A DNA stretch of 64,000 nucleotides from Kingdonia uniflora. Taxonomy: Eukaryota > Streptophyta > Magnoliopsida > Ranunculales > Circaeasteraceae. Below the pieces are notes generated by a model, which saw only the letters and a list, made by a program, of their open reading frames with translations, was not told where the DNA came from and ran no database searches. Below, in pieces: positions 1 to 11,813 of the stretch; the stretch's first letter is position 1, and the number at the start of each line of letters is the position of its first letter. The stretch covers positions 62,001 through 126,000 of the forward strand of contig JACGCM010000910.1 in assembly GCA_014058105.1 (NCBI GenBank), given 5' to 3'. Made by a program: the position numbers and the translations under genes.

Positions 1-605
1 CTTTTGGGACGGTTTCGAGTGTCCGGTGCGGATTTCGAAAAATTGAATAGAGGTCGACTCGAATTCTATGGACTTATGAAGAAAATTGGGTGAGGGAAAA
101 GCCATAATAGGTGCTCGAAGCTTCGTATCGAGCATATCGGATATTTTGGAGGGTTGTGGAGCTCGTATGAGCTATTTGGTAGGTTGTATACCATAAGGGG
201 TTTATCAGTACGGCTGGTAGGAAAACTGTGATGATAACTGGTATTCAACTGTGGAATAAAGGCTCAGAGTATTTTGGAATTCGAGAATGTGTGATTGAGG
301 GTCTGTATTGCGGTATTTGCGAAGTTTGGGGGCTCAAAAATTCAGGGGTATCTCGATAGCGAGAAGTTTGGGGCCAATAGGGTTATTTAGTTGATTCCAA
401 GAGTTGGGTTTTGGGCTCGCACTAACCCGAATGATAGGTTGTACTTTGAGGTCGAAGTCCTACTGCGCAGCATAAGCGGGATGTGGGGGAGATCGAGGTA
501 TTCGAGGAGGTGAGTTCGAGTGGTTGGAATGTATTCAGTGCTGCATTCCCCAAGACGTTTTCGATCAGGGCGGCGTATGGGGTGTTTAGAGGATCGGAGG
601 GTGGA
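1..605 (-). pseudogene. Ty3/gypsy gag remnant (capsid region)
   Basis: On the minus strand, bases about 360-230 encode a capsid-like segment with APKLRKYRNTDPQ and ILEFQNTLSLYS. It matches the gag of element 3 (56373-56834: APKLSKYRNTEPK, ILEFQKSLGLYS). Gag shapes the retrotransposon particle. This copy has stops and frame changes and runs off the left edge. At about 605 the gag leader sequence (ending gagggtgga) joins directly to LTR sequence (ctaacttc). The stretch that in element 3 holds the gag start, the PBS and the LTR start (about 56967-57483) is missing. Assignment to the same family as element 3 is firm; the exact left limit is outside the window. Confidence 0.8.
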
Positions 606-1329
606 CTAACTTCTTTTGAAGGGGAAGTCGGCTCTTACAATACAGGATCAATCTTCAATCAAAGGAATGCAAGTAAATAATCTAATGTATGAACAATCTA
701 TAGACAAATACTTGCGTAGAGGCCCGAATGTGACGCTCTATGACCTCTGATGAGGATTTTTAAGAATAATTTTATTACTGATGAGTAATCGAAGGTTTGA
801 GTTCTGGGTTTCTCAGGGTGGTCGAAGGTAAACTTCAAGAGGGATGGGGGGAATTTTTCTAACCCTCCCTTGGTTCCCCATCTTTCCTATTTATAGAACA
901 TAGGATGGGCTGAGTCACCAAGGTTAGGTCAGATTACAAGGGTACTGTCCGGATATCCCGGTAGGGATATGGGCGCCGGACATGTCTGTACTGCCACTAT
1001 AACAGTTGTTGGAGATGTCTCTGTACTTTGGTACTGTAACAGTGGTTGGGCTTGTCACTGCAGTTGCAAGGACCAATCACTGCACCGTCTTGTCTAATGA
1101 GCTGGCTGCCTATCCCATCATATTTCGACCATGTGCAGATATGGTCGGAGGGTTTCTGCTGCTATGTGTGTAGTCTATCCTCGAGGCGTGTTAAAGTCAA
1201 AGCTTTGTCTTCTGGGGATCTCTGGAAGGCTTGTTTTGAGGATTGAATGGGCTTTGATATATTTGGGTAGGTTGTAAAGTAGCCTTCGAGTGTCTGAGTG
1301 GGGTCGAAGGCTGCGAGTAGGCTACTACA
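606..1329 (-). repeat. Truncated LTR of the element 3 family
   Basis: From ctaacttcttttgaagg to ggctactaca this segment aligns along its length with the two LTRs of element 3 (45847-46526 and 57473-58204). The first few bases (tgtaagggc) are missing because of the gag-LTR deletion. A TATA-like motif on the minus strand (plus-strand ctatttatag, about 888-897) sits where the right-hand LTR of element 3 has its own. No second LTR or target duplication is visible. Confidence 0.85.
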
Positions 1330-1825
1330 GGATCTTCTTTTTGTTACTACTTGAAAGGTTTTAAACGTACGAAAGTCACACCTTTTCTTTTGGCTTTTTT
1401 TTAGCGTACGCAAGTCTAAGAGACAAACGCACTACGTGTCTGTTATTGATTAAGGATGGGGTTCTTAAAAAGCCCTTCTTTAACCCAGCTCCTATACGAC
1501 TACTATGAAAGCAATTGATCCTTAAGTAAAGCTTCCACTCTTCTATCACAGGGATTGTTTTTTAGCTCTCTTTCCTTTCTTTAGAAGCTGTTTTAAAAGA
1601 TGAATCTCTTGCTTCACTATGGCATTCAATAGCATGACTTTACTACAATGGATAAGCAAAGTCTCCGGGTAAAGTAAAAACCCATGGATGCAGACCCCGC
1701 TATCGCTATAACAAAGAAAGATAGGACTTGGCGCTATAAAATATCTTGAGGACAACCCCAGTTCATCAACAATAGTTTAGTAACAGTTTGGAGGATAGCC
1801 CCGGTTAATTAGCATAGGAGTTTCA

Positions 1826-1848
1826 GGGGGGGGGGGGGGGGGGGGGGG
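1826..1848 (+). repeat. Poly-G tract, 23 G
   Basis: An uninterrupted run of 23 G on the plus strand, able to form a G-quadruplex and prone to length error in sequencing. A second run of similar length occurs at 13691-13711. Confidence 0.95.
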
Positions 1849-1970
1849 TCTTTAATGAGCATTCGACAAAGACATGCCAAAAGCAGCTAGCCCAGATTCC
1901 TTCCCCTCTCTCTTTGAGATATGCTTGAAGATGCTACAACTATTGCGTTTCACTCTATATAGGTTCTTAT

Positions 1971-2050
1971 TCTCGTGTCTGAAGTCCCATCTTTCTCTGG
2001 TAGAAGTCCCGTCTTTCTCGTGTCTGAAGTCCCGTCTTTCGTTGGTAGAA
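1971..2050 (+). repeat. 45-bp direct repeat, about 1.8 copies
   Basis: The unit begins tctcgtgtctgaagtccc at 1971 and again at 2016. Within the first unit a shorter echo (gaagtccc-tctttct) is visible. No function is apparent. Confidence 0.8.
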
Positions 2051-2736
2051 GATTACAATCTTGGCTTAGTTAGGTTCAGTAATTGAGAACTTGAGGGGGG
2101 AAGAGTTGTTCCTATTTTTTAGAAGCTATTTTAGTAGTTTAGAAGTCGGCATACGCAAGTCCAACTAGTTTTTTTTACCAGTCCTCCAAACTACCTTCAG
2201 GGGCTACTCTTTAATGCTCTTTCTTTCGCAACTCTAAGGATGGCGTATGCCTAGAAGTAAGATCGAAAAAGTGACGGCAAAGAGTTTGGACATGGCGTGG
2301 GGGAAGACTGCCCATCATTCCATCAGTAGCTTACTGAAAGGCCCGTTGAGCCAAAAAAAAGCACAGATCTACAAGTGATGGAAGGGTAAAAAGAACCCCA
2401 ACGCCGATAGAAAAACTCAATCTATGGAACATGCTCTTTCTACATAGATCTACCTGAGTCCCAACAAGGTTCATCAAATGCGCGCTAGCAGCTTTCTTGT
2501 ACAGTTCTTACTCAAGCCTACAACGCGTTTCATTAGCTTTTTCCTCTTCTAGTTTCGTGCCCTTTTTTTACACCCCCCCACCTATGACTGACTTTGTAGC
2601 AGATGATGTGGCTAGGCTAGTGTATTGAGCAGCTAACACGCTATCTACCAAAGCTAATGAAAGGCACTATCTACCCTAACACCAATGCTTTTTCGATCGT
2701 GTCTAGTATCATTAACATAGTGGTCTTGACACAGCT

Positions 2737-3431
2737 ATGGAGCCTTCTAAACTATTTTTAATGGCTAGAACCTCAAGGATCCTCAGACCCATCCGACTTT
2801 CCCTCGTGAAAATAATGACAAGTTACAGCAAGATCTTTGAAATTTGCAGTCTGTTTGAATATTTATGGTTACCTGAAAGGATTCGTGATGCAAGAAAAGG
2901 GCTTATTCAGGACTGTATTGACATGTTTATTCTTCCCTTTTTGTGATTTTAAACAGATAATGAATTTATGTGGGGGTTGCAGTTGTACAAGTTTAATTGT
3001 AGCCATCAGTTTAAGATGGGGTATGACATTAGAAGTGAATGTGTAGTAGAATTCAGTAGCAGTCATTAAAACATCTGAACCATACAAACTGCATCGTAAC
3101 ATGCATTATAAGCTGGATCTAAACAGATCGAATAGCTGAAAATATTCCAAGGCAAAATTTCCTAGCCAAAATGTCAGGTGTGATACGGAAAAGATAAAAG
3201 GAAAACTTGGCTCTAATTCATGAAACTAATTATTATTAGGCCTTTCGTATGAACATCACTAAGTTTTACCAATAATATTAAGCCATGATAGAAGTATCAG
3301 TAATACATTAAAAAAAAATCATACAAAAATACCAATATCATTAACCTTTCGGTTCTACTTAAAATTGTTACAGAAGTTACTTTCCAAAAGTTTACTTCAG
3401 ACCACTTGAAGGTATTGCGTGTTTATTCACA
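2737..3431. other. AT-rich spacer, nothing recognised
   Basis: Only short overlapping ORFs (up to 77 codons) on both strands, with no domain I recognise and no LTR or terminal-repeat signature. Confidence 0.5.
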
Positions 3432-3710
3432 CTATTTATTCTTCTTGAGGGACCCACTTAGAGCGGCTTTTGTCCTCGTCCATTCCCTCTCTGAAGCAGC
3501 ACTCTTCATGAAGGTGTAGAATTCGTTAATGCAAGCTACTTTAGCAACATTTTGATCAGGTCCACAGTCTTTATTTTCAGATAGTTCATCTTTCTCTAAA
3601 CTAGGTGAAGTTGCTTTCCCTTCCACTAGCGATAAGATAATGGTAGAAGCAAGTTCAGAAGTTGCCTTCCGCTGCAAGATTTGATCCTTCCCAACCCCGA
3701 AGTCTTTCAA
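3432..3710 (-). pseudogene. Unrecognised ORF, possible host gene fragment
   Basis: A 92-codon minus-strand ORF. It has an acidic, serine-rich middle and a basic C-terminal end (SEREWTRTKAALSGSLKKNK). The composition looks like real coding sequence, and the frame is open upstream of the first ATG to about 3726. I cannot name the family. It may be the last exon of a captured or decayed gene. It lies about 230 bp left of a CACTA-type terminus and 1.7 kb from a B3-domain fragment on the same strand; a link between them is not shown. Confidence 0.35.
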
Positions 3711-3941
3711 ATCTACTTATGTAGTGTCATTTCTCAAAGGCTTTGTCAAGTTTTTCTGTTTGCTGTTATTGAAATTTTCAATGGCTAAACTGCTTGGTAA
3801 ATCTCGTGTTGCTGAAATACTGTCTGGTAAAATATGTGAGATGCTAAAAGCCTTATATTTTTGCTGGTAAGTCTCCGGTTTTTAGCAGATGTTAAGCCTT
3901 GATATTTTTGACTATTTTGTAAATGCTACTGAAGCATCTCA

Positions 3942-4020
3942 CACTACAACAAAAACAGCAAAATACGACATAAGAAAACGAGAGAACTTTTGGACGTTAA
4001 AAGACGACAAATGGAGCACA
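3942..4020 (+). repeat. CACTA-type transposon terminus, unpaired
   Basis: CACTACAACAAAAACAGC at 3942 is almost the same as the reverse complement of the right end of the CACTA element at 14973-20851 (CACTACAACAAAAACAAC). Bases after it (acgacataag, gacgttaaaagacgac) resemble subterminal repeats. I find no matching right end before element 1, so the element is truncated or interrupted. Confidence 0.6.
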
Positions 4021-5398
4021 CGATTTATACGATAGCCATCATTTTTCCTACTCAGCCAAAACTCAAACACGGTTTTACTTTTTCCATTTCAGACTTTTCT
4101 CCCTCTTCAGTTTCCCGCGATGTGCACTCAAAAATTTGGGTTTCCCTCTCTCCCATGATTCTCTCCCACATATTCGGCTTCAAATCGCTAAGAGCAGTCT
4201 CTATATTTTTAGGGTTTTTGCCAAAATTAATTTCCCAGTTATTCTCTCTTGCAGTCGCAGTTGTAGTTGCTGTTTTTGCCGAAATCAGTTTCACAGGTAA
4301 TTACTTTCTCCCAACCTTCATGTTTTATATCTTCTGATTTGCATAAAAATGTAATTAAGATCAATTGTAAACTATCCCCATCTCCCATTCAAGCTCAAAT
4401 CTATAGTAACCCCACACAATTTTAACCCCCAAAACCTAAATTAGTTTGAACTTCTAATTTGGAATTCAATTATTTTTCCTCTATAGCACCCGAAACGCTA
4501 GCAAAGGCCTCCATTGAGAGGTACAAAATTGTAATCATTGGGGTTGCTGATTGGGAGATTGTGCTTCAGGCTCGATTACAAGTCAGACTCTTTATTACCT
4601 TTGCTTTGGTGAGTTTTTTTTGGTCTCATTTTGCTGTGAATTTTGGATTAGGTTGTTACCAAAAGTAAACTACAGTGAATTTTGGTTTCTGATATCTTAC
4701 TGTTACCACTCACAATCTCATCATCGAGCTATAGTAAACTATAATATGTTAAACAATATTTACCCAAAACTTCTTTTAGTTGCAGAAAGGCTATAAGTTC
4801 CATTTTAGATAACTGTAAAGCTTCTAGGTTGCGGGAAGAGCATATCGTGAGAGGGAGATCGAATCCACTATGCTTGATCTCTTCATTTAGGATGCAAACT
4901 ATTTTATTTGGATGTTGTAACTGTTTCCATGGGTTAAAGTCGATAATGTACTTTCCTTAGGCATACATAGTTTTAACATTGTCAAATCTCCATGACAGTT
5001 AGGGTAAACCGTACAGTATAGTTTACTTCCGATTGTTATTTAAGTCTATACTGAAATAAACAGTATTTAACTAAAACCTATTTTGGTGGCATTGCGGGAA
5101 GTCAATCAATTTTAAATTTTTTCGTATACTACTCTTGTCATAATCGTTAACCTTATTTTTCATTACTTATTGGCCCGCATTACACATTTGTTCAAACATA
5201 TAGCGTAGTTGTAACCACCGAAATGAGTACATAGTTTGGGTTCGCCAAAATTAAAATGGCCTAAAATAGGGTATGAGCAACCTCCAGTGACAAGAATTTG
5301 AAGCTAATAATAGCATAATTATCCAAGAGTCCCAATCTTGACCACACTTATCAAGGATCCAACATCTAGGATCAGTGACAAAGATTGGGGTTTAGATG
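4021..5398. other. Interior of the 3942 element or flank, nothing recognised
   Basis: AT-rich DNA. Bases 4040-4300 are open on both strands (115 codons plus, 80 codons minus) without a known domain. Bases about 4485-4610 form a short exon-like open stretch. No transposase signature is seen. Confidence 0.4.
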
Positions 5399-5773
5399 TT
5401 AGGTCATGGTGAAAACTTGGTACCACCGACAAGTAAAATAGTTTAGAAGTTTAGAGTCTCCCTCAGCTAAGTTGTGACCAATTGAGAATGCTTTCCAGCC
5501 ACAACAAAATACTTTATCCATATATTGAACTGTGCATATTGCTTTATTCTCGTCCACCAAAGTGATTATGTAGTCATTCTCTGGTAGGTATGAATTGCAG
5601 AATTTTATAGGACGATACATATGATAACAACCACTAACGTGAGACTTTACCATAGATTGTAGAAAACTAGGGTGCCTAGGGTCTAGACTTTTTTGAACCA
5701 CTTCTGCCTGCTCTCTAGCGCTTGTCTTAGCACTATCATTTGTGAAAGCTCCATTTCTCTGAGACTTCTTCAC
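5399..5773 (-). pseudogene. B3 DNA-binding domain gene fragment
   Basis: A 124-codon minus-strand ORF with the N-terminal half of a plant B3 transcription factor of the At3g19184/At5g42700 type. It reads SLDPRHPSFLQSMVKSHVSG, then KFCNSYLPEND, then CGWKAFSIGHNLAEGD. These are the strand and DNA-contact segments that define the B3 fold. Family members bind DNA in the nucleus. The frame ends soon after the domain, and the acidic and C-terminal parts usual in the family are not found next to it. The region upstream (5774-6050) shows no further coding. The fragment lies downstream of the CACTA-type terminus at 3942 and may have been carried by that element; this is inference. Confidence 0.8.
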
Positions 5774-6089
5774 TTCTTATTCACCTTTACTTTTTATTTC
5801 TTTTATTCTTTAGACTTCTTTATAAAGTAGCCCAGGATAGGTGGTTCTTACGAAAGGTGTCTTACATTTGTTGAAGATGGAATCTAGAAGAGGGTTGTAC
5901 TTGGTAATGGTGTTGATGTTGTTTGGGAGAGGAGAAGGGCAATTAAGAGAGAACTTTTATGCATTTATCTTTTATTGATAAATGAAGCCTCTTCCTATTT
6001 TTACTATAAAATTATTATATACTATGTTCTGATTTTCATGTGTCTATTGGATTTGAAGGATGAGCTCTTGGGGCTGGCTGAGGAACCTG
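5774..6089. other. AT-rich junction between B3 fragment and element 1
   Basis: No ORF or domain. The 3' LTR of element 1 would be expected here, but the sequence does not resemble the LTR at 11814-12380, so the 3' end of element 1 is deleted or replaced. Confidence 0.4.
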
Positions 6090-8250
6090 GTGGGGATCCA
6101 ATCTACAAAAAATAGTCTTTGGACATGGATGCCTTATATCGTGCTGGTGAAGCATAACAGGTTCGACTAATGTTCCATGGATTTGGGATTTGAACTTCTT
6201 ACTCTGTCATGAGATAATATGATCGCAGACCAGTTCGACTAATAATGAGGAATTGATCTTCCCAATTTTTTGCCAGTTTCCTGGCATGTGTCTCTTTTAT
6301 GTGTTGAAGGATTTTTTTGAGGATGAGATCATCGATTTGAAATGTACGGCTTCAGACTCTTCTATTGTATGAGCTGGCCAGGATATGGTAATATTGACCT
6401 AGGTTGGCAATTTCCCGTTCCCTAGTTTCATCAATCCAATTCATATTACAGGTTAGTTCGAACTTATTTTCTTCATCGGTAAGCTCGCGATCATTGACTG
6501 GATGGTGTTATTCTATTGGAATAACGGCTTCTGTGACATAGGCAAGGAGGAATGGGGTACAACCTGTTGATTGACGTAGGGTGGTACAGTATGCCCCTAA
6601 GATACGAGGAAGCTCTCGCATCTGGGTTACTTTTTTCTAGGAGTGAAGCCTTTTCTTGAGTCCATCCAGGATGATTTTGTTGGTGATTTCAGCTTGGCCA
6701 TTGCCTTGAGGGTAGTAGGGATTGGATGGTGAGTGGATGATGTTGTGTCATTTGAGGAAGGCTACAATGTTCTCACCAACAAACTGGGACCATTATCGAT
6801 CCAAATCAGGTGGGGGCATCCAAACTGTGTGATGATGTGTTTCTAGATAAAAGAGAAGGCATCTTCTTCTCTAGTTCAACAGAGTAGAACTGCTTCTGCA
6901 CATTTTGAAAAATAATCTATTGTTACGAGTAGGTATCGTCGGTTACCTGGAGTATTAAGAAATTCTCCGATGAGATCGAGCGCCCACCGCTTGAATGGCT
7001 ATAATACCTTGCTTACATGTAGTTCAAGCGCAGGGTTGCAGATCATTTGTCCATGTCGTTGACATGTACCATATTTACATGAGTACTCTCTGCTTGCTTG
7101 CGTATGCCTGACCTGAATGTTCCTTGTGTAATTGCTCTATTAGTGAGAAATTGACCTGCGGCATGGGAGCCACAAGTCCCTTCATATAAATTTCTGAGCA
7201 TTACGCCTACTTTCTTCCTAGAGAGGTACTTGAGATAAGGCTCTGTGACTGAATAGCGATATAAAAATCACTTTTGAACTGCGTAACGCTTTGAATTCTT
7301 GATCAACTGTCGGCGCTCATTTGGATATGTTGGGAGGGTCTCTTTACATTTGTCGTTGGTACCAAGGTAGTCAATGAAGGGCTATTGCCAATTATCTTCC
7401 TCTTCTTCATTGCCCCCAGTGTTGATCGTGTATATAGAATGGCGATCAATGTTGGGGGTTGATATCATTTAAATCTGTAGATATTTGGCTTCTGTACCCG
7501 AGACCCCGATAAGATAAGCCAAGGAATCAGCATGTCTGTTTTTACCTCGAGGAAGATAATTAAGAATTGTTTCGTAAACTTGCACATCCTATTTACAACG
7601 AGGGCTGCATATTTGATCATCTTTCCATTGTACTTGTACTGTTCAGAGTAATAGTAGACGATAAGTAGAGAATCGGTGCAGACTGAAGACTATGGAACAC
7701 CAAGCTCGAGTGCAAGGTCGAGTTTATGAATGAGAGCTTTGTATTCGGTGATATTGTTAGATGTTTCAAAATTTAAGCGGATTGATCTCTCAATTCTGTC
7801 ATTGGAATGGGTAATCAATACGATTCCAATTCTTGACTTTGTGGGTCCTGCTAAACCACCTATAAGAAGTCTCTACCCTTTTCTTGTAACCTATTTAGCT
7901 CGCTCATCAAATGATTTGGTGGGTGGATCTTTTGAAATTTTTCAGGAAGGCCAAGATCGTGCTCCTCTTACTTGGGATCTTCCACGAGAAATTCTACGAG
8001 AAAATTGGCAATGGCCTGACCCTTTTCTGAATGTTATTATTCGAAATTGATATCATGTTCTTCAAAAATGACTGACCATTGCTGCACACATCTGGATTTT
8101 TCTTTTTTGGATAAAACATCCCAGAGTGGGTAGTTGTACTTAAGTTTTTGTGAAGTGTAAACAAGAGTTAGAAAGAGTCTCACAATTTTAGAATACCTCA
8201 TTTCTGATGGAGTGAGGGTTTTACTGATGAAATAGACTAGCTTCTCGATC
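6090..8250 (-). pseudogene. Element 1 RNase H and integrase
   Basis: RNase H lies roughly at 8250-7500. The ISKTLTPSEMRYSK segment at its start is visible at about 8230-8180. Integrase follows. The end of its catalytic core reads [14 protein letters not shown] near 6735-6670, which contains the third acidic residue of the DDE triad. The C-terminal part (RTFQIDDLILKK) lies near 6340-6300. Integrase inserts the cDNA into the chromosome. Several stops and frameshifts break the frame. The coding trace ends about 6090 without an LTR nearby. Confidence 0.75.
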
Positions 8251-9900
8251 ATTCCTTCATGTCAAATAAAAACCGAGCTGATAGAAGTATCTGGAATTCC
8301 CAGTTAGATGATCAGTTCCTTATTATCTACTGGGGTTCATGATGGGAGACTTCCCTAAATAGGTTTTGAGTTCCTAAAAAGCTACCTCGCATTCAGATGT
8401 CCATTTGATATCTGCATTGGGTTGAACTTTTCCTCAATTGTAATAACCTCGGAGTAGTAAGAACGGACAATGACAGTGATCTAAAGATTTAGAAATAAAT
8501 CAGTTGATAGCGGCAATCTTGCCGACAAGTTTTTGTACATCTTTTGATGTTTTTGGAGATGGCATATTGAGAAGAGCCCGAATTTAATCTGGATCGGCTT
8601 CAATCCCCTTCATTCTGATGAGATGGCCGTAGAATCTACCTGAATGTACTCATTACAACTTATTGGGATTGAGTCGCATCCTATAAGATCGAAGAATGTT
8701 GAACATGGTGGTGAGATCTGAGATGTGGTTGTTTGATTGTATGCTCTTGCACAATAGATCATCAATGTAGACTTCCACAATTTTCCCAAGATGTGCTTTG
8801 AACATAGTAGTCATCAAGAGTTTATAAGTCGCGCCAGCATTTTTGAGTCCTAAAGGTATGACTTTATAGCAGTAAAGTCCTCTTTCAGTAATGAAAGTGG
8901 TCTTTTCTTTATCTTATTCCAAGAGAGGAATCTAATTGTATCCAGAAGCAGCGTCTATCATCGATAGGAGTTTATGATCTACCGTAGAATCAAAAATTTG
9001 ATGGATAATGGGAAGAGGGAAATTATCCTTTGGAGTGTGATTGTTTAGATCGGTAAAATCTACATAAACTTGAACCTTTCCATTCTTATTTGGAATAACG
9101 ACGATGTTGGATATCCAATATGGATACTTGGTTTCTTGAATAAATCCTACTTTTATCAATTTCTCGATCTCAATGTTAATTTTATCTCGAAGAAGAGGTG
9201 AGAGGCATCGCTGTTTCTATTTGACTGTGGCCTTGATATTGATGGCCAATTTGTGACATGCTTAGGTCAGATCGACCCCAGGCATCTCTTTAAAAATCTA
9301 CATAAAAACATCTCGATTCAGTCGTAAGAATTGAATTATAGCATCCTTATCGTGCTGGACCAGCTTGGTACCGATAAAAGTACTTCTGTTAGGTCCATAA
9401 ATGTCGATATATTCTATAGGCTCTTCAGTGAAAGGCTGATCATCGATGTGACCAACTTTATGTTATTGCTATGCAGTATATTTATCCGAGGTATCTAGAA
9501 TGGTTGAGACGGTATTCTCACAAGCTCTAGAAAGCTTTGAAGTGCCTTTGATTACATAGATACTATCATTGTGTTTGAAGCGGATGGCTTGATGATAAGT
9601 GGAAGCGATTGCTTCCATGTTGTGAATCCAGTAGCGGCCCATAATGTTGAGATAACGAGATTTGGAGTTGATGACGCAGAAGACAACGTTGTTTGTGGTT
9701 GGTCCAGCGGCAATATGTAAAATGATCTTCCCTACTCGCTCTTCTTTGGAACCATTAAATCCACTGATATCAGTGACACTCGGAATGACCTGATTGGCCA
9801 ATACCATCTGGTCGATTGTGCTTTAAAAGAGAATCTCAATACCGCTTCTAGTATCGATCATCATTGTATGCATGATAAACTTCTTTATCTTAATCATTAT
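8251..9900 (-). pseudogene. Element 1 protease and reverse transcriptase
   Basis: The protease-side segment is at 9469-9807 (ISGFNGSKEERVGKIILH, YLNIMGRYWIH), equivalent to the element 3 segment just after its DTG motif. The reverse transcriptase N-terminal part is at 8932-9159 (VYVDFTDLNNHTPKDNFPLP, MIDAASGYN). The catalytic motif VYIDDLLCKS is read at about 8777-8748 and keeps both aspartates, unlike element 3. The enzyme would copy element RNA into DNA. Stops between the segments show that it is a pseudogene. Confidence 0.85.
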
Positions 9901-10249
9901 AACTAATGTATCATGATGTAAAAGTTTTACATGACTAATGTCCTAATTTTTGAATGAGATCCCAAGCTGGCGATTGCTCGACTCAGGTAGAAGCTTGGCC
10001 TTTTTATCTTGTAGTGTGAGGTTGCAACATTATGATATTCTCCTACGCTTGAATCTATAAGAGCTATTGATCTGATGAATCTCGATCATTTTACTGTATT
10101 GCATGTGGTAGAGATGTTTTTCCTTAGCTTGATCTTCGACCTGGACTACCTCAAGCTACTTCTTATAGCTGCCACCCATGTAAGATTCTACGTCGATAAT
10201 GTAATCGTACATCCGTCCCTCTTTGAAAATGAACTCTTATAACCTCTGT

Positions 10250-11735
10250 AAGGCATAACAATTGTCAGTAGTATGATGATTTACCTTGTGATGCCAGCAG
10301 TACGGGATATTTTCGATTGGTTCCAATGGTTGAGATGAACGGTATAGCTTATCTTTTAATACAATTGGAAAGATTGCGGAGATGCGGACATTCATCTTGA
10401 GGAGGACCGGTTTGGGTAATGTACCACCTTTTCGAGGGTTGCTAGTATTGCCCTTGGAATGCTTTTGATCACCCTGATCCTCCTTCAGATCAATGCTTCA
10501 TTATGTAGGTGAACCTTTGGTGGTTATGGCGGATTTAGTAGATTTATGCCTTTCGGATATCATCCCTTCTAGGTCGACATACCCATTGACCTTGGTGATC
10601 ATAACCTCCAAGGTCGCGGGTTTATTGAGGAAGAGGTGTTCTTTGGCTTTGTAGTCGAGTTTGTGAAAGTAGTAACAGCTATTTTCTAATCAAGATGATC
10701 TACTTTTCGTGTGAGCTCCATAAAATTCTTGGCAAACGTCTCGAGCTTCTCTCCTTGGGATTGTTTAAGACTAATAAGAGAATATAAATTCTCCTCCTTG
10801 TCTTTGTTGTGAGTATATGTCTTGATGAATTACTTCTATAACAGATTGAATATGAGGATGAAATCTTCAAGTAGAGAGTAGAACCACCAGAGTGGCTCTC
10901 CTTGTAGACTTATTGCAAATAAACGACAAAGAATGTGGTTGATATTGGAGTACAATCCTAATGAATCATGGTATTGTTGAATGCGCTCCTTAGGATAGGT
11001 GCCCTTGTATTTACGTATCTTTAGAGTGTGGAAACCTTTTAGTACTCCCATATCGAAAAAATCTTTGGCAATCAGGCTACCTTGTAACTTGGTAAGGTCA
11101 TTTTTATGGCCTAGAGTTTGAGCTTCAATCAACACCTTGATACGTTGATCCATATGCTATTTTGTAATGTATTGACGTACGGCTTAAGTGGCTTGGCTAG
11201 GCGGTTGAGGATTATGAGTATTGGTACCCTTACTCAAGTGATCACATACTGGAATTCCTGGTTGGGTTCATTGATCTTCTTTTGGACGTTTGGAAAGTTG
11301 GAGACCTCTGCTGAATTCAGATTGATCTTCACCGCTCAAATGAACGGAAGGTTGAGGTTCGCGCTGAAAATTTCTGGAAATAGTTTTGTTAGTGGCTTTG
11401 TGTGGTCCCAATCTTTCCTACTTAGAAACCCGAGAGGTCTCTGACATCTGATCACGATCTCTGGATTGGGGAACCTATTGAGTATCCTGCAGAGCCTGCA
11501 ATACTGTCTGCATGGTTGTCATCTGGTGTTTATGTCGTTTGAACGCTGTTAAATGAGTTTGTCGTTAGGCTTCAAGCTCTTTCTCACGAAGCTCTCGGTT
11601 AAGATTTAGCTGATGTTCGAACTCATTACGCTTATCTATTTTGGCTTAGAGGTTCGCCCGTAGTTCTGTAAGCTGTTTCGGCTTAACTGTAAAATCGAGC
11701 TGAATCCCAGTTGCTGGTCGTCTGGAAGTGACCAT
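10250..11735 (-). pseudogene. Element 1 gag
   Basis: The start is placed at the ATG on 11735 (MVTSRRPATGIQLDF), 60 bp downstream of the PBS. A central segment (10836-11153) contains the capsid core with GVLKGFHTLKIRKYKGTYP and SLGLYSNINHILCRLFAISL, matching the equivalent segments of elements Y, 2 and 3. A long charged stretch precedes it. Stops are present in every part. Confidence 0.8.
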
Positions 11736-11795
11736 GATTTGAGATTGATAGTAGAATGAATATATGCCTTAGGATATCGTGGAAATGTCTTCTTT

Positions 11796-11813
11796 CCCAC
11801 AGATGGCGCCAAA
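11796..11813 (-). other. Element 1 primer binding site
   Basis: On the minus strand it reads TTTGGCGCCATCTGTGGG directly after the LTR. The same core (TTGGCGCCGTCTG) occurs at 22702 and in altered form at 57472, which ties the gypsy elements to one lineage. Confidence 0.8.

Larger units (their letters stand above)
1330..2736. other. Unassigned block, possibly organelle-derived
   Basis: No long ORF and no recognisable transposon domain. The composition is more balanced than in the AT-rich flanks. The block contains a 23-base G run (1826-1848) and a short direct repeat (1971-2050). The texture recalls plant mitochondrial intergenic DNA, but I recognise no mitochondrial gene, so this is a weak inference. 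Confidence 0.25.

Noticed and set aside
3718..3729. gtagtg followed by tca, looking like a CACTA right end with the same 3-bp duplication as at 3939-3941
   Set aside because: It lies left of the left end at 3942, and its inner sequence (CACTACATAAG in reverse) lacks the A-rich terminal repeat. Chance match within the upstream part of the 3432-3710 ORF.
4052..4337. Overlapping ORFs on both strands (115 and 80 codons)
   Set aside because: No recognisable domain and no splice context that would choose one strand.
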